Source: Desulfobulbus sp. | Lineage (GTDB): Bacteria > Desulfobacterota > Desulfobulbia > Desulfobulbales > Desulfobulbaceae | Assembly: GCA_011051825.1 (NCBI GenBank) | Contig: DRKH01000078.1 | Span: forward strand, 1-18,335 | Reading direction: 5' to 3' | DNA length: 18,335 nucleotides | Shown: piece by piece, positions 1-7,940 of the stretch | Layout: each line of letters opens with the position of its first letter | Position numbering within the stretch: the first letter of the stretch is position 1 | Notes under the pieces: model-generated | What the model saw: the letters and a program-made list of their open reading frames with translations, nothing else | What the model was told of the DNA's origin: nothing | Databases searched by the model: none | Made by a program: the position numbers and the translations under genes

Positions 1-586
1 CACCACACCGCACATTGAATCCTTTATTCCGTGCCATGGCAAGGGCCTTCTCATCTGGCTCTAAGCCAGTAACATTCCATCCCCATGTTTGCATTTTCTC
101 AAGCATGCCGCCTGCACCACAACCAACTTCCAACAAATCTCCCTTGGGCAAAGAAGACAACCACCTAAATGGATGGTCCAGATCAGCCCTCCGATTTGGC
201 AGCATGTAAAAAATCAACGACAAAAACCGGTCAAAACCAGATACCGACCCATTCGGTTCATAATGGTATTTCCTTGATAAGTACCCCAACTTAGCCCTGC
301 AATAAATATTCTTTATTCCTATATTATTGAGCAGATAATCATGGACATTTTGGTGTGTGTAATATTTCTGATATAATTTCGGGATATCGCTAACAACAGG
401 CATGGGGTCACCCCATAGAAGGCCGCAATCCTCCGCGAGGCATTTTCTCAGATTCCACTTGCCTCTCGTGCCAAACAACCTGTCGTGTTGATTTCGATAT
501 AAAATCATCCCCTTATGACCGCATATTGGGCAACAAGGTTTGGCCTCGGTACGAATATCATAATAGTCTTGATCCTTTTTATTCAT
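1..586 (-). CDS. Class I SAM-dependent methyltransferase with N-terminal zinc ribbon (3' end cut by window)
   Basis: The frame is open from the ATG at 586-584 to the window edge, giving the first 195 residues. Seen near the N-terminus: a CPICG knuckle followed about 30 residues later by a C-x4-C pair (CLAEDC), together a likely zinc ribbon. Around residue 155 the frame reads LLEVGCGAGGML, a methyltransferase motif I glycine loop that binds S-adenosylmethionine, followed by the usual acidic residue pair (LEPDEKA). Zinc-ribbon methyltransferases of this layout are common in polysaccharide clusters, where they methylate sugars or sugar precursors; the substrate here is unknown. The start overlaps the stop of the flippase gene in an ATGA arrangement, so the two are probably translationally coupled. 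Base composition is more AT-rich than the right half of the window. The C-terminal part is not visible. Confidence 0.85.
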   Translation of the reverse strand, partial: MNKKDQDYYDIRTEAKPCCPICGHKGMILYRNQHDRLFGTRGKWNLRKCLAEDCGLLWGDPMPVVSDIPKLYQKYYTHQNVHDYLLNNIGIKNIYCRAKLGYLSRKYHYEPNGSVSGFDRFLSLIFYMLPNRRADLDHPFRWLSSLPKGDLLEVGCGAGGMLEKMQTWGWNVTGLEPDEKALAMARNKGFNVRCG

Positions 587-2067
587 CTAATACACCGAAC
601 TATCTTGTACTTTTCATAACGGGACAAGAGATGATTCCAGATTAAAAACAAGAATCCCACCATGATAGTACCAGCAAACATAAACTTGTTTACAATCTCA
701 ATATTCAACATTGGCACCATGCAAACAACAACAGCCACAAACAAAAGCAAAGAAGTTTTTTTCAGGCCTGGCATTGATTGTGGGAGCACTCTGCTCATCA
801 AAAACACCATAATGACCGAATCCATAGCCACCCTAGCTGACCATATGAATGCCACGCCGATGATTCCATAATGGGTTGCCGACCACCAAAGCAAGACGAG
901 ATAGATCGGCAACTCTACAAGATGCACACAAGCCGTCCAATTAGCCTTTCCTTCGGCCTGAATCAAGGAGAAGGCAACATGTGCCGGTGTGTTGATCAAC
1001 ACTCCAATGGCAAGCAACTGCGTGACCAAGGTGCTTTGATTCGCAACTTCGCTTCCCACCCACAATCGAAGAATCTCTGTGGCAAAAACGGTAATCAGGA
1101 ACACCGCAGGAAAGATCACTATGAACAAATATCTCAATGCACGATCAACAAGCCTGGCAGCACCCGCACGATTGCCTGCCAGCGAGAAAGAGAGAGCAGG
1201 AAACAGCACTCCCATCATTGCTTGGGGAAGAATCGACAATTTGGTGACTACTTCATAGGGAACCGTATAATAGGTTACTGCCGTCACTGAAACCCACGCA
1301 CCAATAAAAAAGCGGTCCATGTAGGTCATGACCGGGCCGACAATATTGGATACGGTCATCCACCCGCCCAAACTTAAAATCGGTTTTAGCACCGATGCTC
1401 TGATCTGCAATCCATCCGATATGTGGGTAACTCTCCAAGACAACACTAAATAGACAATCAGTGCTACGATACGGCCAAATGCCAATATCGCCACAATAAC
1501 GGAAAGCGTGCGCGAAAATGGCAGTATCAGCAAGGGCCCCAGAAACATCCATGTTCCCAGTAGGACCTGAATTTTGTTGATCAAATCGAACCGCTGATAG
1601 GCTGCCAGAATCCCGCGAAAACCACTGGAACTGACTACGAACGGGATAGATATGGATAGAACATATAGTGTATGATGAGCTTCCACCCAAAGCCTTAATG
1701 GCAAGTTGAGCACATCGACGATCCAAGGTGTGGCAAACCATGCAACTACACACCCCATAAGCCCCAAGATCAGAAGAAGCCCTTGTCCTGTCCAGGCCAG
1801 AACAGCAACTTGGTCGTGCTCATTTTTTGCGAGTTTCTCTGCAACGACCTTTGCCAAAGATCGGCCGATTCCCATGTCGAATAAACTGAAATATCCAACG
1901 ACTATCCAAGCGATACTCAATAATCCGAAACCATCTTTACCCAGTGCCTTGATTAGAATTGGTATCGATACTACGCCTGTTATCAATGGCAAAATTCTGC
2001 CCGCAAGGTTCCACAACACGTTGCGTGCCAGAAGCCGTCCGGAGAGAAACTGGTACGACGAACTCAT
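583..2067 (-). CDS. Wzx-type polysaccharide flippase (MOP superfamily)
   Basis: 494 residues, almost entirely hydrophobic segments separated by short charged loops, which fits the 12-14 helix layout of Wzx/MATE-like lipid-linked oligosaccharide flippases. Family features seen: an N-terminal segment beginning RLLARNVLWNLAGR and GVVSIPILIKALGKDGFG (typical of the MOP polysaccharide synthesis family), and YMDRFFIGAW in the middle. Role by family: it moves undecaprenyl-diphosphate-linked repeat units across the inner membrane. The frame stays open upstream to 2121, but I chose the ATG at 2067 because the extra 18 residues look unrelated and overlap relic sequence; the ribosome-binding site before it (GGGATGG) is only moderate. 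The gene directly abuts the fragment of an older, different flippase (2165-2385) and is AT-rich relative to the assembly genes, which suggests a replacement by transfer. Confidence 0.9.
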   Translation of the reverse strand: MSSSYQFLSGRLLARNVLWNLAGRILPLITGVVSIPILIKALGKDGFGLLSIAWIVVGYFSLFDMGIGRSLAKVVAEKLAKNEHDQVAVLAWTGQGLLLILGLMGCVVAWFATPWIVDVLNLPLRLWVEAHHTLYVLSISIPFVVSSSGFRGILAAYQRFDLINKIQVLLGTWMFLGPLLILPFSRTLSVIVAILAFGRIVALIVYLVLSWRVTHISDGLQIRASVLKPILSLGGWMTVSNIVGPVMTYMDRFFIGAWVSVTAVTYYTVPYEVVTKLSILPQAMMGVLFPALSFSLAGNRAGAARLVDRALRYLFIVIFPAVFLITVFATEILRLWVGSEVANQSTLVTQLLAIGVLINTPAHVAFSLIQAEGKANWTACVHLVELPIYLVLLWWSATHYGIIGVAFIWSARVAMDSVIMVFLMSRVLPQSMPGLKKTSLLLFVAVVVCMVPMLNIEIVNKFMFAGTIMVGFLFLIWNHLLSRYEKYKIVRCIR

Positions 2068-2164
2068 GAGGCCATCCCGACTTGAGATGAAACAAAAGTA
2101 CAGCGGAGAACAAGCTGCCAATACGAAGCGGTTTTCTTTTCAGTCCAGCCAGTCAGATCGTTTT

Positions 2165-2385
2165 GCGCATGCATACTGGCGATGATGGGAGGCACAACCA
2201 TGTTTACCATGGCCAAGGACATGGCCGCGAGCATGACCAGCCGGACAGCTGCACCATAAATTGCGATTTCCTGTTCACTGGCATATGCTCCCAGGATCCA
2301 AAGATCGGACTTGTGACAGTAAAAAGAGTGTAAGGCTGTTGATGAGTAGCGGCCATGAATGGCCGAGCAGTTCACGACAGCTCGT
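2165..2385 (-). pseudogene. Relic fragment of a second, different Wzx-like flippase
   Basis: Read from 2385 downward, one frame gives ELLGHSWPLLINSLTLFLLS. Near 2313 the reading shifts by one base and a second frame continues as DLWILGAYASEQEIAIYG, then a hydrophobic helix and VVPPIIASMHAQ. The two pieces join into one continuous stretch of roughly 70 residues that matches the central part of polysaccharide flippases (the W-P-L-L, D-x-W-I-L-G and V-V-P-P-I-I landmarks). No N-terminal or C-terminal half is found on either side. It ends abruptly at the IS21 left terminal repeat (2386) upstream and fades out near 2165 downstream. It is not a duplicate of the intact neighbour, whose equivalent region reads YMDRFFIGAW. 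The exact 3' boundary is approximate. Function is lost. Confidence 0.75.
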
Positions 2386-2438
2386 TGTCAAGGGCAAAAT
2401 AAAACTGTACCAAAAATAGCAATGAAAAGTGCACCACC
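2386..2438 (+). repeat. Left terminal inverted repeat of the IS21 remnant
   Basis: The repeat begins TGTCAAGGGCAA and carries internal TGTACC and AAAAGTGCACCACC blocks. It aligns over its full length, with one single-base gap, to the reverse complement of the right end at 3297-3350. The shared landmarks are TGT, GGCAA, TAAAA, TGTACCA, TGAAAAGTG and ACCACC in the same order and spacing. Multiple short repeats inside long ends are typical of IS21-family transposase-binding sites. Confidence 0.85.
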
Positions 2439-2478
2439 TCCATCGATGTTTTCCTTCTCTTTCGAGGAGGTGAGCGTT

Positions 2479-2971
2479 ATGATTTCAACGGAGGTTTTCA
2501 TGTGCTTCCTTTTACCCCCGGTCAGCGGATATATGAACGCTGGCAGCAGGAGCCTGCAGCGCTCACCTCCTTGCTGCCATCGGATTACGGCACCTCGATC
2601 AAGGTCTATCGCAAGGTCTACAAGGACTGCCAGATCTCCTACAATGACAACCGGTAGTATCTGGTTCCCTACAAAATGGTCGGCAAAAAGGTCATGCTCA
2701 AGATCAAACACCGCAGGATCCTGATCTATGATGACAATGTCTTGCTGGCCAGCTATGAGGAAGCCCAGGGAAAAAACGAACTGATCGGCAACCGACTCTG
2801 TTCTATGAACAGCTCAAGCGCGACAGGCAGCTGGTCAAGCGCAAGTACTGCAGACGCAAGGGCAAGGCGACCCGCGGGCTCACCACCTCCTGTCTCTTTC
2901 CCCAAGTGGAATACCGGCCCCTGACCGAGTATGAACGCTATGCTCAGGGAGATGGATCATGGAACAGTTGA
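2479..2971 (+). pseudogene. istA: istA remnant (IS21 transposase), deleted and frameshifted
   Basis: An ATG at 2479 follows a good GAGGAGG ribosome-binding site at 2464-2470, and the product starts MISTEVFM, a typical IstA opening. After about eight codons the helix-turn-helix and DDE catalytic core are missing, and the sequence resumes in another frame at about 2532 (YERWQQEPAAL). The C-terminal DNA-binding region follows, with YLVPYKMVGKKVMLKIKH and a basic tail. An in-frame TAG interrupts the C-terminal part just before YLVPY (about 2657), and another frameshift near 2800 is needed to continue into FYEQLKRDR and the terminal basic stretch. The final TGA at 2969-2971 overlaps the istB ATG, the normal IS21 arrangement. 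No function can remain. Confidence 0.82.
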
Positions 2972-3280
2972 CCTCCAAACGTCTCCAGGACAATCTTGCT
3001 CGTCTGAAGCTCAGCCGGGCAGCCGCGGTGCTTCTTCCAGTTCGTCTCCCACAGGTATGAACGAAACCCTACTATCATCACCTCCAACAAGAATTTCGGT
3101 GACTGGCAGGAGCTCTTCGGTGATCCGGTTATTGCCACCGAAATCCTGAACAGGTTGCTCCACCACTGCATGGTGATCAACATCAAGGGCCACAGCTACC
3201 GGCTCAGGGGGCATTCGTTTTCAAAACAGATTTCAAGGAACAGGAACAGAAAAACCAGGTCAATGATTCACAGGCTATGA
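2959..3280 (+). pseudogene. istB: istB remnant (IS21 helper ATPase), core deleted
   Basis: The first 22 codons from the ATG at 2959 read MEQLTSKRLQDNLARLKLSR, a normal IstB N-terminus, but this frame meets a TGA at 3058-3060. The C-terminal end survives in another frame from about 3031 to the TGA at 3278-3280. It contains FFQFVSHRYER, TSNKNFGDWQELFGD and LLHHCMVINIKGHSYRLR, which match the end of the IstB AAA+ fold (sensor region and tail). The Walker A and Walker B motifs lie in the missing stretch of some 150 residues, so the helper ATPase is dead. Confidence 0.83.
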
Positions 3281-3296
3281 CGTAACAAGCGAAACT

Positions 3297-3350
3297 GGTG
3301 GTACACTTTTCAACTGCCAGAAATGGTACATTTTTAGATTGCCATTAACA
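3297..3350 (+). repeat. Right terminal inverted repeat of the IS21 remnant
   Basis: It ends GCCATTAACA at 3350 and pairs with the left end at 2386-2438 as an imperfect inverted repeat. Only 25 bp separate it from the stop codon of the sugar phosphotransferase gene at 3376, so the element sits immediately downstream of that gene. Confidence 0.85.
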
Positions 3351-3375
3351 GGCTGCTCCGGGTGTGAATCAATCA

Positions 3376-4815
3376 CTATTTTCCATTCAAAGAAACAACT
3401 TCTCTGACAGTCAGGAGCAGGATCTTCAGGTCAAGAAAAAGGGACCAGTTATCAATGTATTCAAGATCCAGCCTCATCCAGGTGTCAAAGTCGATATTGT
3501 TGCGGCCGCTGACCTGCCAGATGCAGGTCATGCCGGGCTTCATGGACAGCCGCCGCCGTTGCCACGGGGCATACCGCTTCACCTCGGATGGAATCGGCGG
3601 CCTGGGACCGACCAGGCTCATTTCTCCTTTCAAGACATTGATCAATTGCGGCAGCTCATCGAAACTGGTCTTGCGCAGAAACCTTCCTATGGGGGTGACC
3701 CTTGGATCATTGGCTATTTTGAAAACAGGACCATCGACTTCATTCTCCCGGATCAAGTCCTTTTTCAGTTCCTCCGCGTTTTTCACCATTGTCCTGAATT
3801 TTATCATCCTGAATGTACGGCCATAAAGCCCGCTCCTCTCCTGGATGAAAAACACGGGCCCCGGGGAACCCGCCTTAATGGCAAGGGCAATCACAATAAA
3901 GAATGGTGCCAGGACAATCATGCCGGCTCCTGCCAGCACATAGTCCATAAAAGCCTTTACGAGCAGTTCCCCTTTTCGTTGCGGAACCGTTGACAGGGCA
4001 ATGGTGGGCATACCGGCAAACTGGTCCATGAATACCCGGGCCGTTTCCGGGCGATACATGATCTTCTGAAGCTGGAAATCCGGCATGATCCGAACATTGA
4101 TTCCCAGTTGCTCGGCAAACTGTATATGCTCGTGTACCGCGTCTATGGCATCCAGGTCAGCGGCAAAGATGATCTCATCAACCACATGGTCCGTGAGGAT
4201 CGAGGAGAAGCTGTCCAATGGGCCATAGATCCTGACACCAGGAGGTAAATTACTTGTGGTATGCTGAAGCGTTCCGGGATCAAGGCAACCAAGGATCCTG
4301 TATCCAGACTCAGGGGTTCTTTGAATCGCCTTTATCATGCGCCTGGCGCGGTCGCCGGTGCCGACAATGAGCACATTCCTGGTGTTGTAATCCCTGGACC
4401 GGTAATAGGCCAGGGTGTAATAGGCAACGCTTTTGCTCAGCAGCAGGAGGACCAGAAGAATGATTGCAAAAAGGAGAAAAAGAAGCCTGCTGACACCCTC
4501 TACATGCAGCAGGTAGAGAACAAAGACCAGTCCGGCCAGGGTGCCGAACACTGCCTTGAATACCTTGAGTGCAATCTGATGAAATCTCTGCTTGCGGTAA
4601 GGTTCATAAAAACCCGCCAGCCGAAAGGCGAACGAGGCAACGATTACAGCCAGGAACGTAATCAGATAGTAGTTGGGTCGGGTTGCAAGTCCTTTCAGCT
4701 CTCCGGGAAGCAGATTGCGTTTGATCTGATAGGCAGTGACAAAAGAGACAACGACAAAGATCAAATCAAGAAATTTATGCAACCTGGTCAGGAATTGACT
4801 GTTTTCACGCAACAT
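3376..4815 (-). CDS. Polyprenyl-phosphate sugar phosphotransferase (priming glycosyltransferase, WbaP/WcaJ type)
   Basis: 479 residues, the usual length of this family. It would transfer a hexose-1-phosphate from UDP-sugar to undecaprenyl phosphate at the inner membrane, the first step of repeat-unit synthesis. Seen: four N-terminal membrane helices (about 12-135), a Rossmann-like middle domain with GTGDRARR at 152-159, and a C-terminal bacterial sugar transferase domain from about 288. The last carries one membrane segment, then PVFFIQERSG, FRMIKFRTM, the catalytic FDELPQ (385-390), SLVGPRPP, and KPGMTCIWQVSGR. Whether glucose or galactose is used cannot be told from the sequence. The ATG at 4815 has only a weak upstream AAGAAA. 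A 147-base gap precedes it with no clear promoter. It is the last intact gene of the assembly operon before the IS21 scar. Confidence 0.93.
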   Translation of the reverse strand: MLRENSQFLTRLHKFLDLIFVVVSFVTAYQIKRNLLPGELKGLATRPNYYLITFLAVIVASFAFRLAGFYEPYRKQRFHQIALKVFKAVFGTLAGLVFVLYLLHVEGVSRLLFLLFAIILLVLLLLSKSVAYYTLAYYRSRDYNTRNVLIVGTGDRARRMIKAIQRTPESGYRILGCLDPGTLQHTTSNLPPGVRIYGPLDSFSSILTDHVVDEIIFAADLDAIDAVHEHIQFAEQLGINVRIMPDFQLQKIMYRPETARVFMDQFAGMPTIALSTVPQRKGELLVKAFMDYVLAGAGMIVLAPFFIVIALAIKAGSPGPVFFIQERSGLYGRTFRMIKFRTMVKNAEELKKDLIRENEVDGPVFKIANDPRVTPIGRFLRKTSFDELPQLINVLKGEMSLVGPRPPIPSEVKRYAPWQRRRLSMKPGMTCIWQVSGRNNIDFDTWMRLDLEYIDNWSLFLDLKILLLTVREVVSLNGK

Positions 4816-4962
4816 GAATTTCTTGCCACATAGTTTGTCGTCTCAAGACTCGACCAGGCGTACGAGTTCATCAGCACACCACCTGTACGCACTCAAACAT
4901 CCCAATATAATACGGGGAGTATGATGGCTCACCCTGTCGTACTTATTGTTTTCGCTACACAA

Positions 4963-6636
4963 TTATTTATCAAACCAGTAAGAAAGCTCTTTCACTTTCA
5001 AACTGTCGACTTTATCTTCAAGGAGCAGGATTATTTTTCCATGGAGAACGACGTCATTGCTGTTACTGTATCTAAATTCAGCAGTAAATCTACCGCGAAG
5101 ATTTACAATACTTTCGATTTGATTCCAGGAATCAGGAATAATAGAAAAGGAAATTGTTTTTGCTCTTGCAAACAGCTTTTCATAATCTCTTCTGCGACTT
5201 TGAAATGAAGCCCCGTTCTCCACGGCATCCTCTGTGAAATACGAGGCAAAAGCGCCGAGATCTTTATGCTCATAGCTGGTGGTATAGCCTTCGAGAAAAC
5301 TGAGAAGACGCAATCTGAGCAATTCATTGGCCAGTTCGGCCTGAGTGTTATGGCTCCTGTCAGGAGATAGCGCCTGACCCCCTGGCTTATTCTCACTGGC
5401 CGGGATTTTTTCAGTGACAACGTTTCGTGCTTTTCCAGCAGGAGGACCAGCCTCGGTGGAAGGGGCGACTGTCTTGCCACCCGTTTTAACCGTACTGAAT
5501 GATTGTGGAATTGTTTTTTTCTGCTGTGCAATTCTTTTCGGTTCCGGACTGGTTGCTTTCCGTTGATACAGCTCCCTTTTCCCATCGTCTTGATGGGTTG
5601 CTCTGCTCGGAGTGATTTGTGTTCCTTGCGGATCAGGATGGAACGCTGCAACGCTTTGCCCGTGCGGAAAAGATGCCGATGCACCCTCATAGCCCCCATG
5701 ATCAGCCAAAGGGGTGGAAGAAGTGTTTTTTTCCTGTTTTTGCCGGGCAATATCAGCCGGGTGAGTCCCAGGTTGCAGGGAGCTGTCCACGCCTTGGATA
5801 GGCGCCACCTGGTCGGCATCATGGAGCGGAACCGTATCCCGGCGGACAGAGTCAGGTCCCTGCGCCACTTGCCGTGTACCAGCGGAACGTTCCGTTTTCT
5901 CGCCGGATCGTCTCTTATCCGGCTGCTCCACCCCGGATACGCTATCATCCGAAGAGACAGAAGGCTTTTTCGGACCTGCCTCTTGTTCCGAAACTTCCGG
6001 TGATGCGGCAAACTGTGAAAGCATGACATGTCTTTTATAGATAAAAGGAGCCAGCATGCTTGCCACTAACAGTATTGCAGACAAACTAGCGATCAGAACT
6101 ATGTTCCTTTTCTTCTGCTCCGTGGTGGCGCCCTGTTTCTTCCGGTATATCCAAGGACCTGAACTTGCTGTATCCCGTTTACCCGGCAGCCAGCCCTGTT
6201 CTTTGGCAAGAATGGCCTTGTACGCCTGGCAGACGGCAATGAACCGTGCAGAATCACCCTTGCCGGAAACAGAGCTGTCCGGATGATACAGTCTGCTCAG
6301 GCGGCGGAACGCCTTTTTCACCTCGGTCAGGGTCGCCCCCGGGTCCAGCCCGAGCACCGCGTACAGTTCACTGTCCTCGGTATCGTCGGCCCGAAAGATC
6401 TGCAACAGGCGCTTGATCTCACTGATGAACCTGTCAGGATCAAGTTTCTGCTGCCGACACTCTTCCCGAAACCAGCCCGGGAAGGAATTTGCTCCATTGC
6501 CGGTTGAAAGAAAAATGCGGCAGGAACGAAGCATTCCCTCGTGTTCGGCCACAAACCCGATCAGCTCTTCGGTGGCGACATTATTTGCAAGCCGCTTAAT
6601 AAGCTGGCGAATATCTTGTTGCTCTGTGCTTTTCAC
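4963..6636 (-). CDS. Membrane-anchored J-domain protein with C-terminal NTF2-like domain
   Basis: 557 residues. An N-terminal helical region (1-80) is followed by a J domain (about 90-146: ELYAVLGLDPGATLTEVKKAF then YHPD, with the HPD triad at 118-120 that stimulates Hsp70 ATPase). A single membrane helix spans about 180-199. A long low-complexity, Pro/Lys/Ser/Thr-rich stretch (about 205-430) leads to a compact C-terminal domain (434-557: FLEGYTTSYEHKDLGAFASYF and on) that resembles SnoaL/NTF2-like folds. If the J domain is cytoplasmic, the linker and NTF2-like domain lie in the periplasm. The glycine-rich and zinc-finger regions of true DnaJ are absent, so it is not a general chaperone. The start overlaps the stop of the TPR gene (ATGA at 6633-6636), placing it firmly in the operon. 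Its role is unknown; recruiting DnaK to the assembly machine is an inference. Confidence 0.85.
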   Translation of the reverse strand: MKSTEQQDIRQLIKRLANNVATEELIGFVAEHEGMLRSCRIFLSTGNGANSFPGWFREECRQQKLDPDRFISEIKRLLQIFRADDTEDSELYAVLGLDPGATLTEVKKAFRRLSRLYHPDSSVSGKGDSARFIAVCQAYKAILAKEQGWLPGKRDTASSGPWIYRKKQGATTEQKKRNIVLIASLSAILLVASMLAPFIYKRHVMLSQFAASPEVSEQEAGPKKPSVSSDDSVSGVEQPDKRRSGEKTERSAGTRQVAQGPDSVRRDTVPLHDADQVAPIQGVDSSLQPGTHPADIARQKQEKNTSSTPLADHGGYEGASASFPHGQSVAAFHPDPQGTQITPSRATHQDDGKRELYQRKATSPEPKRIAQQKKTIPQSFSTVKTGGKTVAPSTEAGPPAGKARNVVTEKIPASENKPGGQALSPDRSHNTQAELANELLRLRLLSFLEGYTTSYEHKDLGAFASYFTEDAVENGASFQSRRRDYEKLFARAKTISFSIIPDSWNQIESIVNLRGRFTAEFRYSNSNDVVLHGKIILLLEDKVDSLKVKELSYWFDK

Positions 6637-7940
6637 GGGCTGTTGCCTGGAACAGATGAGGCCTGGAAGGGTTTCATGGAATCGGAAACCACCGGTTCAA
6701 GTTTCATATTCCTGATCCAGAGATCTCCACTGATTCTGTTGTCGATGGAGATACTTGGCCTGCGGCGCAGGCGGACAAGCATGGTTCGGCACTCATCGGG
6801 GACCTCGAAGCGCAGGATAAAAGGTGTCCAGGGTTGATTCGGTTTCACCATATCCATCCGCTGTGGCACTGCCTTGCAACGTGCGCCGACGACCTCGAAA
6901 TAAGGGCGTTGGTCCGTGGTGAGATTCTTGGTGCGTATACTTCCCATGAGCAGGTATTCCTTCCCTCCCTGGAGTGCCACCACCTGGAAAAGATGGGCAA
7001 ATTGCACGTTGTCCGACCCGTCAAACCAGATGTGCATGGATGGTTGTTCCTCGTTACCCGCCTTTTTTTCAAGGCGCCAATGCACCCCCTTCAGCTTGCC
7101 GTTACGCCAGCAACGCCAGCCAAACCCCCGGTACAGGAAGGGTGAGGAGAAATCGCCATTATGGAGTAGTGACTGACTGTCAAAATATTGCCTCCAGATC
7201 GCCACAGCCTGTTCCACCCTGTCGTTGCGCCGTAACTGTTCGATGAACCTGAGTCGCTCCCTTGGTTTCAGCTCTGCAGAATGTTCCACAAGGGGCCAGA
7301 AGAAAACAGCCGAGTCGATATTCTTTTTCCGTAATGCATGACGGAAAAGATGGAGCACATTCCGGCTGCCCATGCGCCGGAGAAGCTCCGCCGGGTCCGG
7401 CCACAGTGCAAATCCCAGGTCCATGGCCTTTTTCCTGTTGGAGGGCGAATACTCGACCAGGTACGCAAGATCACGGGTGAGGATGTCCATGAGGCCGAGT
7501 TGATATTCCAGCAGGGCCTTGTCCCATCGCCACCATCCGGTCGCGCGCCCGTCTGAATTCAGGCGTCGGACAATGGCCACGGCCTTGTCCACATGGCCGC
7601 TGTCCGCCTCCAGGCTCGCCAGACCCAGCCATGCCGGCAGGAAGTATGGATTGTTTTTCAACGCCTTTCGGTACAGGTCCCTGGCTGCGGACAGCTCACC
7701 ATGCAGTCGCTGCGCCTGTGCCAAAGCGACAAGAATACCTGGATCCTGCTGTTTCCTGAAAAGCAGCGATTGTTGATCAGGGGCGGTAAAGATACCCTGC
7801 TCGAAAAACGCCAACCACAACTGGAAAAGAGCGAGGCAAACAAGGACGGCAAAAACAAAACCCCTGAAGAGGGCCCCCTGGTACCAGGGATGATTCCTGT
7901 CATACGATCGGCGTACCTGCATGCCCAACCCGGAACTCAT
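6633..7940 (-). CDS. Membrane-anchored TPR protein with C-terminal jelly-roll/carbohydrate-binding-like domain
   Basis: 435 residues. A short basic N-terminus is followed by one membrane helix (about 26-46), then TPR-like helices (clearest at 68-127: ALAQAQRLHGELSAARDLY, then NPYFLPAWLGLASLEADSG). From about 258 onward a beta-rich domain opens with LLHNGDF and runs through WRLEKKAG, MHIWFDGSDN and LRFEVPDE, the style of carbohydrate-binding jelly-roll modules. By topology the TPR and jelly-roll parts would be periplasmic. Proteins of this build recur in delta-proteobacterial exopolysaccharide clusters, probably as scaffolds or glycan-sensing factors; I know of no defined activity. Its ATG (7940-7938) overlaps the kinase stop by one base and is preceded by AGGA; its end overlaps the J-domain gene. 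An alternative start is Met7. Confidence 0.82.
   Translation of the reverse strand: MSSGLGMQVRRSYDRNHPWYQGALFRGFVFAVLVCLALFQLWLAFFEQGIFTAPDQQSLLFRKQQDPGILVALAQAQRLHGELSAARDLYRKALKNNPYFLPAWLGLASLEADSGHVDKAVAIVRRLNSDGRATGWWRWDKALLEYQLGLMDILTRDLAYLVEYSPSNRKKAMDLGFALWPDPAELLRRMGSRNVLHLFRHALRKKNIDSAVFFWPLVEHSAELKPRERLRFIEQLRRNDRVEQAVAIWRQYFDSQSLLHNGDFSSPFLYRGFGWRCWRNGKLKGVHWRLEKKAGNEEQPSMHIWFDGSDNVQFAHLFQVVALQGGKEYLLMGSIRTKNLTTDQRPYFEVVGARCKAVPQRMDMVKPNQPWTPFILRFEVPDECRTMLVRLRRRPSISIDNRISGDLWIRNMKLEPVVSDSMKPFQASSVPGNSP

Larger units (their letters stand above)
2386..3350 (+). mobile_element. Degenerate, internally deleted IS21-family insertion sequence
   Basis: The element is bounded by imperfect inverted repeats of about 53 bp that start TGT and end ACA, and it holds remnants of istA and istB in the usual order with overlapping stop/start. 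Intact IS21 elements are around 2-2.5 kb, but this copy is 965 bp: most of istA and the ATPase core of istB are deleted, and the remaining pieces carry a stop and frameshifts. It cannot make a working transposase. Bases flanking the two ends (GCTCGT on the left, GGCTGC on the right) show no target duplication, so one side has probably been rearranged or deleted since insertion. It is the only non-minus-strand coding material in the window. Confidence 0.88.

Noticed and set aside
2068..2121. N-terminal extension of the intact flippase to 2121
   Set aside because: The added residues precede the usual cytoplasmic N-terminus and overlap the edge of relic sequence; the ATG at 2067 fits the family better.
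2376..3360. Target-site duplication around the IS21 remnant
   Set aside because: The bases next to the two ends (GCTCGT and GGCTGC) do not match as a direct repeat.
4816..4962. A promoter in the gap before the sugar phosphotransferase gene
   Set aside because: A TATTATAT-like block exists but without a suitably spaced -35; too weak to call.
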